A stretch of DNA of 11,291 bases. It comes from an uncultured Muribaculaceae bacterium. GTDB taxonomy: Bacteria > Bacteroidota > Bacteroidia > Bacteroidales > Muribaculaceae. The DNA lies in assembly GCA_948788915.1 (NCBI GenBank), contig CAQFOZ010000065.1:1-11291 (forward strand), given 5' to 3'. This document shows positions 1-6,281 of this stretch, one piece after another; the stretch's first letter is position 1, and the number at the start of each line of letters is the position of its first letter. The position numbers were made by a program, and so were the translations under genes. The notes beneath the pieces are model-generated. The model saw nothing but the letters and a program-made list of their open reading frames with translations. It ran no database searches and was not told the origin of the DNA.

Positions 1-1308
1 TCTAATATTATGATACTCTATTGTCCACTCAGAAAATGCTTGTAATTCTCCATTAAAGAAGCGGGAAACTTTGACCTCCGTACGGTAGGCTTCGTTTACT
101 GTATATTCCATGCGATAGGTATATATTTTTCCATCTTTGTTTTCCGAAACCTCAGTCAGAAGGTTCCTTGATTGTCTTCCCATCAAGCCAAAGCATGGAA
201 GAAGCCTCGAAACATCTCCGGCAGCAAAATCATAAGTCTCCAGATCAATAGGCAATATCCAGTTCAGGTCAAATGAAAGGTGACGGTTCCTCAACCTGTT
301 GTCGGCATACTTCATAATTACCGTGGCATTATCGCGGTTGCTGACAATGCGCTGTAAATTGCCGTCAACCCATGTAAACATCGACTTCTCCCAAAATTGA
401 GGGTTAGGGTTCTCCTCTCCGTTACGTGTAGAAACTATGTAGTTTTCAGCAGAATAATCTGCATCCCATTCAATTGGACGATCATCTCCTGTACCCCAAT
501 ATGAACCTTTGACGGCAAGACCGTTTTGGAATTCTACAGAATGTTCTTCTGTCTCTATTTCCTGTTTCATTGACGGATAACTTGTTCGTTCAAGTTTCCC
601 ATCTATTTTCAAGGAACAGTTAACACCGAAATTTTCGGGCCAATGAAAAGTCAACACCTGATTTGAAATCTCATACTCATCTTGTCCACCGCCATAGTCA
701 TCCCGATACTCCATTGTCATCAAGGCTGGTCGAGATTGAGAAAATGCGACTTCGCCTACGCCATTCTCATAAATCACTTCATATTTAGTTTCATACTCCT
801 GTTCCGGCACGCCACTGGGATTAATGTAATACGGACGACATATTGCGATTATCTTGCCCTCATTGGTTGAGACTTGAGAATCTTCCTCATTGGTTTGAGT
901 CACTGTCACAATTACTTTCTCAGACTCACACACGATTACGATGTAAGCCGTGCGGGATTTTCCAGTTGCATTGTATGCCATCTGAAAATTAATCATCCAC
1001 TTGCCGTCGTCCTGAAATGGATAATCAATTGTTAACCAATCCACATCCGAGTGGGAGCCCGAAGCATCCTGCGAGACATAGGCACTTACTGGACTCTGAG
1101 CAACGACTGTGATTTGTCCGGATGTTTCATTAGCGGCATAGGAAACAGATGCCGGCTGATCCTTGGGCAAAGATATTATGCCGGGATCATCCTCCGGATT
1201 CGAGCAAGAGGGAATAGCGACACACAGTACAGCCATAACTAACATGCACAGAGTCATCTTGATTTTACTGTTATTTTTAACGCGGGTTTGGGATAGTAAA
1301 TTTTTCAT
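1..1308 (-). CDS. BACON-domain surface lipoprotein, DUF4595-like C-terminus (3' end cut by window edge)
   Basis: An open frame of 436 codons runs without a stop from ATG at 1308-1306 off the left edge. Residues 18-35 form a signal peptide ending in a lipobox (A-I-P-S-C, lipidated Cys35). The acidic stretch behind it (SNPEDD) fits the Bacteroidetes signal for surface display of lipoproteins. Met18 (codon 1257-1255) is an alternative start giving a more compact signal peptide. Residues about 52-138 look like a BACON domain: D90-W91-L-T-I, then R119-T-A, then a closing VTVTQ. Residues about 308-436 (FTWVDGNL, later FGLMGRQSRNL, then alternating strands) resemble DUF4595-type lipoproteins of Bacteroidetes. 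Such proteins usually end near an I-x-Y strand like the one at the window edge, so little may be missing. No catalytic motif is seen. BACON domains are thought to bind glycans or mucin, but the substrate here is unknown. It is separated from rpoC by 564 bp and is probably its own transcription unit. Domain names come from memory of the families, not from a search. Confidence 0.85.
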   Translation of the reverse strand, partial: MKNLLSQTRVKNNSKIKMTLCMLVMAVLCVAIPSCSNPEDDPGIISLPKDQPASVSYAANETSGQITVVAQSPVSAYVSQDASGSHSDVDWLTIDYPFQDDGKWMINFQMAYNATGKSRTAYIVIVCESEKVIVTVTQTNEEDSQVSTNEGKIIAICRPYYINPSGVPEQEYETKYEVIYENGVGEVAFSQSRPALMTMEYRDDYGGGQDEYEISNQVLTFHWPENFGVNCSLKIDGKLERTSYPSMKQEIETEEHSVEFQNGLAVKGSYWGTGDDRPIEWDADYSAENYIVSTRNGEENPNPQFWEKSMFTWVDGNLQRIVSNRDNATVIMKYADNRLRNRHLSFDLNWILPIDLETYDFAAGDVSRLLPCFGLMGRQSRNLLTEVSENKDGKIYTYRMEYTVNEAYRTEVKVSRFFNGELQAFSEWTIEYHNIR

Positions 1309-1331
1309 TATGTTTGGTATTTAATGGATAC

Positions 1332-1367
1332 AAAAAACGTGGACTCTGCTTAATTTGTTATCCACGT
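1332..1367 (-). terminator. Candidate intrinsic terminator/attenuator in the lipoprotein leader
   Basis: Read on the minus strand, ACGTGGA (1367-1361) pairs perfectly with TCCACGT (1343-1337) across a 17-nt loop, and five further T follow at once (1336-1332). This has the shape of an intrinsic terminator and lies 24 nt before the lipoprotein ATG. Its upstream arm overlaps the segment at 1357-1364 that can pair instead with 1464-1471 in the long inverted repeat. It can also pair with TGGATACAAA at 1325-1334, which would hide the T run. The stem is short and the loop large, so termination efficiency is uncertain. Confidence 0.4.
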
Positions 1368-1482
1368 ATCGCCAAACACGCTGCAACCAAACAAGTAAAA
1401 GCCCACGCTATAAGCGTGAGCATTAACTTTTACTTCTGGTTGCTATTCTAAAACTGGCGATTTTGGATAACCGAAATAAAGC
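1348..1482 (-). repeat. Nested long inverted repeat (possible structured RNA or palindromic repeat element)
   Basis: Successive arms mirror each other around a centre near 1414. On the plus strand GCTTAATTT (1348-1356) matches AAATAAAGC (1474-1482) with one mismatch. GTTATCCA (1357-1364) pairs with TGGATAAC (1464-1471), ATCGCCA pairs with TGGCGAT, and GCAACCA pairs with TGGTTGC. AAGTAAAA pairs with TTTTACTT, and the innermost GCCCACGC/GCGTGAGC stem closes a TATAA loop, with one mismatch that becomes a G-U pair in the minus-strand RNA. Except for the outermost stem, the outer arms are perfect 7-8 bp blocks separated by short unpaired stretches, which looks like RNA architecture more than chance. 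AAAAAACG at 1332-1339 and CGCTTTTT at 1486-1493 may extend it. I cannot assign it to a named family. Confidence 0.7.
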
Positions 1483-1547
1483 TAACGCTTTTTATGAATT
1501 ATGTCTGTTTATGCTTATTTCCTCATTGAATAATTAGTTTTATTATC

Positions 1548-1733
1548 TAAGTAGTTGAGAAAAAATTAAGCGATATATGTATTGTTTTAATCTTGAACTA
1601 TAAAACTCGATCTTTTTAGTTGCTTTTGGTTTGTCGTTCAGTCGCATATGAGCATATGCTCCTTCGCTCCGCGCCAAAATCGACTTAAAAATCTCTTCGT
1701 TTTATATGTTCATTAATTTATCTCAACTACTTA
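1548..1733. repeat. Imperfect palindromic element with 13-bp terminal inverted repeats (MITE-like)
   Basis: TAAGTAGTTGAGA at 1548-1560 is repeated exactly in reverse complement at 1721-1733. The pairing continues inward with one bulge (AAAATTAA against TTAATTTA). It resumes with degenerate blocks: AAAACTCGATCTTTTTAG near 1602-1619 mirrors 1685-1704 imperfectly, and CTTTTGG near 1623-1629 mirrors CCAAAAT at 1674-1680. The centre contains the perfect 12-bp palindrome GAGCATATGCTC (1650-1661), itself overlapped by GCATATG/CATATGC. TTATTAT occurs at both edges (1540-1546 and 1731-1737) and could be a target duplication, but it is low-complexity and does not sit flush with the repeat ends. No transposase is encoded. 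A non-autonomous palindromic repeat is the simplest reading; a long leader hairpin is the alternative. Confidence 0.6.
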
Positions 1734-1775
1734 TTATGAACCAATGGAATCCCATCAGAAGTTTATGATATAGTG

Positions 1776-1806
1776 CAAATCTACAAATAATTATTAAAAT
1801 ATGCAA
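1776..1806 (-). promoter_or_regulatory. Candidate Bacteroidetes-type promoter for the lipoprotein gene
   Basis: On the minus strand TAGATTTG (1783-1776) fits the Bacteroidetes -7 consensus TAnnTTTG exactly, and a TTG (1806-1804) lies 20 nt upstream as a -33 element. It sits just past the rpoC hairpin. Transcription would begin near 1770, giving a leader of about 460 nt that carries both palindromic elements before the lipoprotein ATG. The region is AT-rich, so a chance match is possible. No better match was seen closer to the gene. Confidence 0.35.
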
Positions 1807-1811
1807 TATAT

Positions 1812-1851
1812 ATTCAGGGGGACTGACGTGTTATCGGCAGCCCCCCTGAAT
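1812..1851 (-). terminator. rpoC operon hairpin terminator
   Basis: ATTCAGGGGG (1812-1821) pairs perfectly with CCCCCTGAAT (1842-1851). In the minus-strand RNA the stem continues through one G-U pair and a CTG/CAG triplet to about 14 bp, closing a 12-nt loop. It begins 21 nt beyond the rpoC TAA. There is no clean U run behind it, only an AT-rich stretch. It therefore fits a terminator by position and stability, and may also act as a 3'-end stabiliser. Confidence 0.75.
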
Positions 1852-1872
1852 GTAATATACAAATTATTTCAA

Positions 1873-4800
1873 TTAAGCATTGATGTCAACCTCAACTGTT
1901 TCCGCGTCAATTACAGCCGGATCATCAGTAACCTGTAAAGCTTCATACTCCTCCTTATTGGCTACTACAAGTTTATTGTATTCGCGCAAACCGGTACCGG
2001 CAGGAATAAGGTGACCGCATATCACATTTTCCTTCATACCCTCAAGAGTATCAGTCTTACCATTGATAGCTGCCTCATTAAGCACCTTGGTAGTTTCCTG
2101 GAACGAAGCGGCGGACATAAAGCTCGATGTCTGTAATGCCGCACGGGTTATACCCTGAAGAATTTGTTCTGAAGTTGCAGGTACTGCATCGCGAACCGTC
2201 ATTATTCTCAGATCCTTGCGTTTCAACGAAGAATTCTCATCACGGAGTTTGCGGACAGTAATAATCTGACCGGCAAGATAGTTTGTACTGTCACCGGCAT
2301 CGGTAATTACCTTCTTGCCCCAGATATTATCATTCTCCTCCATAAACTCACGCTTGTCGACTACCTGTTGCTCAAGGAAGCGGGTGTCACCCGGATCAAT
2401 AATGTTAACCTTGCGCATCATCTGGCGGACAATTACCTCAAAGTGTTTGTCGTTTATCTTCACACCCTGCATACGGTACACATCCTGAACCTCATTCACG
2501 ATATATTCCTGGACAGCAGTCGGGCCCTTGATATTAAGGATATCACTTGGAGTAATGGCTCCGTCGGAAAGAGGTGTGCCGGCACGCACGTAGTCATTCT
2601 CTTGTACGAGTATCTGTTTTGACAATGGTACAAGATATTTCTTCTCCTCACCGAGTTTGTTTGTAACACTGATCTCACGGTTACCACGTTTGATCTTTCC
2701 AAACTTGACTTCACCATCGATTTCACTGACAACAGCCGGATTTGACGGGTTACGAGCCTCAAACAGCTCGGTAACACGAGGAAGACCTCCGGTGATATCG
2801 CCCGCAGAACCAGCGGCTCGAGGAATCTTCACAAATACCTGACCTGGCTTGAGTTCATCACCATCCTCTATCATGAGGTGTGCGCCAACAGGCAGTGAAT
2901 AAGAACGAACGAGCTCTCCCTTGTCGTCATAAACCTGAGCTGCCGGAACCTTTGTACGATCCTTGCTCTCGATCATGATCTTTTCACGCAACTGAGTAGC
3001 CTCGTCTGTTTCGACGCGGTAGGTAACACCCTCCTCTACATTCTCAAATCGGACTGTACCACCCTCCTCAGACACGATTACGGCATTGAACGGGTCCCAT
3101 TCGCAGATCATATCACCGGGCTTCACTGTATCACCATCCTTGAAGAAAAGTTTCGAACCGTAAGGAATGTTGGCATTTACAAGTACTATTCCAGACTTTG
3201 GCTCAACTATTCTCAATTCAGCCATACGGCCTACTACAATATCAACACCATCGGCATCTTTGATAGTACGGAGTTCTTCGATCTCAAGTCTACCGTCATA
3301 ACGCGACGTCACATCTTTTACAGCAGTTACGTTACCGGCGACACCACCGACGTGGAATGTACGAAGAGTAAGCTGTGTACCCGGCTCACCGATTGACTGT
3401 GCGGCAATCACACCTACAGCCTCACCCTTCTGAACCATTCTGTGGGTTGAAAGGTTTCGTCCATAGCATTTCGCACACACACCCTTCTTGGATTCGCAAG
3501 TAAGAACTGAACGGATCTCTACAGACTCGATAGGTGATTTCTCTATCCTGTCTGCAATTGCCTCTGTGATCTCTTCTCCGGCATGTACAATTACATCATC
3601 CGGATTAAACGGATCCACAATATCATGAACAGAAACACGACCCAATATTCTTTCGCTCAAAGAAGCCACAACCTCTTCGTTGTTCTTGATTTCAGTGCAG
3701 ACAAGACCACGAAGTGTGCCACAGTCTTCTTCATTGATAATCACATCATGAGCCACATCGACGAGACGACGTGTAAGATAACCGGCATCGGCAGTTTTAA
3801 GCGCGGTATCAGCCAAACCCTTACGGGCACCGTGGGTAGAGATGAAGTATTCAAGTACTGACAATCCCTCCTTAAAGTTGGCAAGAATCGGGTTCTCAAT
3901 AATCTGACCGCCCTCTGCTCCGGCTTTCTGAGGTTTCGCCATAAGTCCACGCATACCGGAAAGCTGACGGATCTGGTCTTTAGAACCACGGGCACCAGAG
4001 TCAAGCATCATATAAACAGAGTTGAATCCCTGTTGGTCTTCCTCCATCTGTTTCATAAGTGTTGAAGCAAGCTTGGCGTTAACGTGTGTCCAGATATCAA
4101 TCACCTGGTTATAACGGTCATTACCGGTAATGAAACCCATAGCGTAGTTGTTGAGCACCTCTTCCACCTGAGCATGACCCTCCGCAACATATTCCTCTTT
4201 CTCTTTAGGAATAATCACATCACCAAGGTTGAAGCTCAAGCCGCCCTTGAATGCCATCTTGTAACCAAGATTCTTGATATCATCAAGGAATTGTGCTGAA
4301 CGTGTCACACCGCATGTCTTGATAACTTTACCAATAATCGTACGCAAAGATTTCTTAGAGATAATCTCATTTACGTAGCCTATCTCTTTCGGCACATATC
4401 TATTGAAAAGTATACGTCCTACAGAAGTATCTTTTTTCAAGACCTTTACAGGGGTTCCATTTTCGTCGATATCATCAACCAAAACGGTAACAGGAGCATG
4501 AAGTGTTACTTGTCCCTCATTGTATGCTATCTCGGCTTCTTCCGGACCGTAGAACACTGTTCCTTCTCCCTTGTCTCCCTTACGGAGTTTGGTAATATAA
4601 TAAAGACCAAGAACCATATCCTGAGAGGGGACAGTAATAGGAGCGCCGTTAGCCGGATTCAAAATATTATGAGCACCGAGCATAAGCATCTGCGCCTCCA
4701 GAACCGCCTCATTGCTCAATGGCAAATGGACAGCCATCTGGTCTCCGTCGAAGTCAGCGTTGAATGCAGTACATGCCAAAGGATGAAGCTGAATAGCCTT

Positions 4801-6162
4801 ACCCTCAATCATCTTTGGCTGGAAAGCCTGAATACCGAGTCGGTGAAGTGTCGGGGCACGGTTAAGAAGAACCGGATGACCTTTCATTACATATTCAAGG
4901 ATATCCCATACCACAGGCTCCTTACGGTCAACGATTTTTTTCGCACTTTTTACAGTCTTTACGATACCACGTTCAATAAGTTTACGGATAACAAAAGGCT
5001 TGTACAATTCAGCGGCCATGAGCTTAGGAATACCACACTCATGCATCTTCAATTCCGGACCTACAACAATTACAGAACGAGCGGAATAGTCTACACGCTT
5101 ACCAAGCAGGTTCTGACGGAAACGGCCTTGTTTTCCCTTAAGACTGTCGGAAAGAGATTTCAACGGACGGTTGACATCTGACTTTACGGCAGATGATTTG
5201 CGGCTATTATCAAGCAAGGAATCCACCGCCTCCTGAAGAAGGCGTTTCTCATTGCGCAAAATAACCTCAGGTGCCTGAATCTCAATCAGTCGTTTAAGAC
5301 GGTTGTTACGTATTATGACCCTACGGTACAAATCGTTTAGATCCGATGTGGCAAAACGACCGCCATCCAGAGGAACCAGCGGACGAAGTTCCGGTGGAAT
5401 AACAGGCACAGCCTTGAGAATCATCCATTCCGGCTTATTTACACCAGCTGAATTCAAGAAACTGTTTACAACCTGTAGTCGCTTCAAAGCCTCTGTCTTT
5501 CGTTGCTGGGAGCCATCGGTATTAGCCTTGTGACGCAATTCGGCCGCAAGTTTTGTCAGATCTATTTCCTGAAGCAGGTCATAAATCGCATCGGCACCCA
5601 TTTTGGCAACGAACTTATTGGGATCACCATCCTCAAGAAGACGATTCTCCTCCGGAAGGTTCTCCATTATATTCATGTATTCCTCTTCACTGAGCAAATC
5701 CAGTTTTTCAACGCCCTCTACATTTCCGGGATTGATAACCACATAACGCTCATAATAGATTACAGAATCGAGTTTCTTTGAAGGCAGACCCAACAAATAA
5801 CCGATCTTGTTAGGCAAAGAACGGAAATACCAAATATGAGCTACAGGGACAACCAGTTCGATATGACCCATACGCTCACGACGGACTTTTTTCTCCGTTA
5901 CCTCGACACCACAACGGTCGCATACAATACCCTTATAACGTATACGTTTATACTTTCCGCAATGGCACTCATAGTCCTTCACCGGACCAAAGATCTTCTC
6001 ACAGAAAAGACCGTCACGCTCGGGTTTGTAAGTACGATAGTTGATTGTCTCGGGCTTCAAAACCTCACCACTCGACTTTTCCTTTATCTCCTCAGGAGAT
6101 GCCAGACCTATGGTGATTTTCGAGAAATTGCTTTTGATTTTATTGTCTCTTCTAAAAGCCAT
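1873..6162 (-). CDS. rpoC: DNA-directed RNA polymerase subunit beta'
   Basis: Largest subunit of RNA polymerase (1429 residues), which with beta forms the active site that copies DNA to RNA. Zinc site 1 is C66-x-C68 with C81-x2-C84. The catalytic magnesium loop NADFDGDQM lies at 468-476 (Asp470, 472, 474). Zinc site 2 is C814, C889, C896 and C899. The bridge helix is about 768-806 and the trigger loop about 913-940. An inserted domain of about 175 residues (945-1120) sits between the trigger loop and GGLPRVTELFEAR, the same place as the SI3 insert of E. coli. The C-terminus is acidic. All key residues are present and the length is normal for Bacteroidetes. The ATG at 6162-6160 gives a typical MAFRRDNK start. 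It lies 119 nt downstream of rpoB, is cotranscribed with it, and is followed by a hairpin terminator. Confidence 0.99.
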   Translation of the reverse strand: MAFRRDNKIKSNFSKITIGLASPEEIKEKSSGEVLKPETINYRTYKPERDGLFCEKIFGPVKDYECHCGKYKRIRYKGIVCDRCGVEVTEKKVRRERMGHIELVVPVAHIWYFRSLPNKIGYLLGLPSKKLDSVIYYERYVVINPGNVEGVEKLDLLSEEEYMNIMENLPEENRLLEDGDPNKFVAKMGADAIYDLLQEIDLTKLAAELRHKANTDGSQQRKTEALKRLQVVNSFLNSAGVNKPEWMILKAVPVIPPELRPLVPLDGGRFATSDLNDLYRRVIIRNNRLKRLIEIQAPEVILRNEKRLLQEAVDSLLDNSRKSSAVKSDVNRPLKSLSDSLKGKQGRFRQNLLGKRVDYSARSVIVVGPELKMHECGIPKLMAAELYKPFVIRKLIERGIVKTVKSAKKIVDRKEPVVWDILEYVMKGHPVLLNRAPTLHRLGIQAFQPKMIEGKAIQLHPLACTAFNADFDGDQMAVHLPLSNEAVLEAQMLMLGAHNILNPANGAPITVPSQDMVLGLYYITKLRKGDKGEGTVFYGPEEAEIAYNEGQVTLHAPVTVLVDDIDENGTPVKVLKKDTSVGRILFNRYVPKEIGYVNEIISKKSLRTIIGKVIKTCGVTRSAQFLDDIKNLGYKMAFKGGLSFNLGDVIIPKEKEEYVAEGHAQVEEVLNNYAMGFITGNDRYNQVIDIWTHVNAKLASTLMKQMEEDQQGFNSVYMMLDSGARGSKDQIRQLSGMRGLMAKPQKAGAEGGQIIENPILANFKEGLSVLEYFISTHGARKGLADTALKTADAGYLTRRLVDVAHDVIINEEDCGTLRGLVCTEIKNNEEVVASLSERILGRVSVHDIVDPFNPDDVIVHAGEEITEAIADRIEKSPIESVEIRSVLTCESKKGVCAKCYGRNLSTHRMVQKGEAVGVIAAQSIGEPGTQLTLRTFHVGGVAGNVTAVKDVTSRYDGRLEIEELRTIKDADGVDIVVGRMAELRIVEPKSGIVLVNANIPYGSKLFFKDGDTVKPGDMICEWDPFNAVIVSEEGGTVRFENVEEGVTYRVETDEATQLREKIMIESKDRTKVPAAQVYDDKGELVRSYSLPVGAHLMIEDGDELKPGQVFVKIPRAAGSAGDITGGLPRVTELFEARNPSNPAVVSEIDGEVKFGKIKRGNREISVTNKLGEEKKYLVPLSKQILVQENDYVRAGTPLSDGAITPSDILNIKGPTAVQEYIVNEVQDVYRMQGVKINDKHFEVIVRQMMRKVNIIDPGDTRFLEQQVVDKREFMEENDNIWGKKVITDAGDSTNYLAGQIITVRKLRDENSSLKRKDLRIMTVRDAVPATSEQILQGITRAALQTSSFMSAASFQETTKVLNEAAINGKTDTLEGMKENVICGHLIPAGTGLREYNKLVVANKEEYEALQVTDDPAVIDAETVEVDINA

Positions 6163-6165
6163 AAG

Positions 6166-6185
6166 AATATATTTCCTTATATATT
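6166..6185 (-). promoter_or_regulatory. rpoC translation-initiation hairpin with AAGGAA loop
   Basis: On the minus strand AATATAT (6185-6179) pairs perfectly with ATATATT (6172-6166), closing a six-base loop AAGGAA. The hairpin ends 3 nt before the rpoC ATG. The purine loop resembles a Shine-Dalgarno sequence shown at the tip of a weak AU stem, at a distance that would be too long if unfolded. Bacteroidetes depend little on Shine-Dalgarno pairing, so the effect is uncertain, but the symmetry is exact. Confidence 0.4.
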
Positions 6186-6192
6186 ATCCTAT

Positions 6193-6214
6193 CCCCCTCC
6201 TAAAATGGAGGTGG
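6193..6214 (-). other. GC-rich hairpin in the rpoB-rpoC spacer
   Basis: On the minus strand CCTCC (6211-6207) pairs with GGAGG (6200-6196) around a 6-nt loop, and two more C-G pairs follow past a mismatch. It hides a perfect GGAGG that is too far (33 nt) from the rpoC ATG to act as its ribosome site. It may be an RNA processing or pausing site. Nothing in the sequence decides the role. Confidence 0.35.
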
Positions 6215-6241
6215 GACAGGTTTTTGCATTATTTATTTGAT

Positions 6242-6259
6242 GGCGATGGTCTTATCGCC
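6242..6259 (-). other. Small perfect hairpin just past the rpoB stop
   Basis: GGCGAT (6242-6247) pairs perfectly with ATCGCC (6254-6259) around a 6-nt loop, 22 nt beyond the rpoB stop codon. On the transcribed strand it is followed by an A-rich stretch, not a U run, so it is not a standard intrinsic terminator. An RNA processing site or partial attenuator between rpoB and rpoC is possible. Confidence 0.35.
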
Positions 6260-6281
6260 GGGTTTCTCGTTGAAGCTGGAT

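Larger units (their letters stand above)
1309..1872. other. 564-bp gene-free, structured intergenic region between rpoC and the lipoprotein gene
   Basis: I see no convincing coding frame, tRNA or rRNA here. The stretch is AT-rich and holds, from right to left, the rpoC hairpin terminator, a promoter candidate facing the lipoprotein gene, a ~186-bp imperfect palindrome, a 135-bp nested inverted repeat, and a terminator-like hairpin with a T run 24 nt before the lipoprotein ATG. The pieces 1483-1547 and 1734-1775 show nothing recognisable. Such dense secondary structure is unusual for a plain spacer and suggests a regulatory leader or inserted palindromic repeats. Confidence 0.7.

Noticed and set aside
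682..1242. Two short plus-strand frames (62 and 63 codons) over the lipoprotein gene.
   Set aside because: The opposite strand carries a continuous 436-codon frame with a signal peptide and domain motifs, and the short frames show none.
1384..1450. Possible tRNA or rho-independent terminator on the plus strand in the compact hairpin region.
   Set aside because: No cloverleaf or T-loop consensus is present, and there is no plus-strand gene to terminate. The pairing extends into the larger inverted repeat instead.
2496..2777. A 93-codon minus-strand frame inside rpoC, and similar short frames at 3741-4004 and 8405-8692.
   Set aside because: They are out of frame with rpoC/rpoB, with unbalanced composition. 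The true frame is intact across them, so they are shadows and not signs of a frameshift.
4498..5181. A 227-codon open frame on the plus strand.
   Set aside because: It lies wholly inside rpoC on the opposite strand, and its translation has no recognisable domain. The conserved RpoC reading explains the sequence fully.
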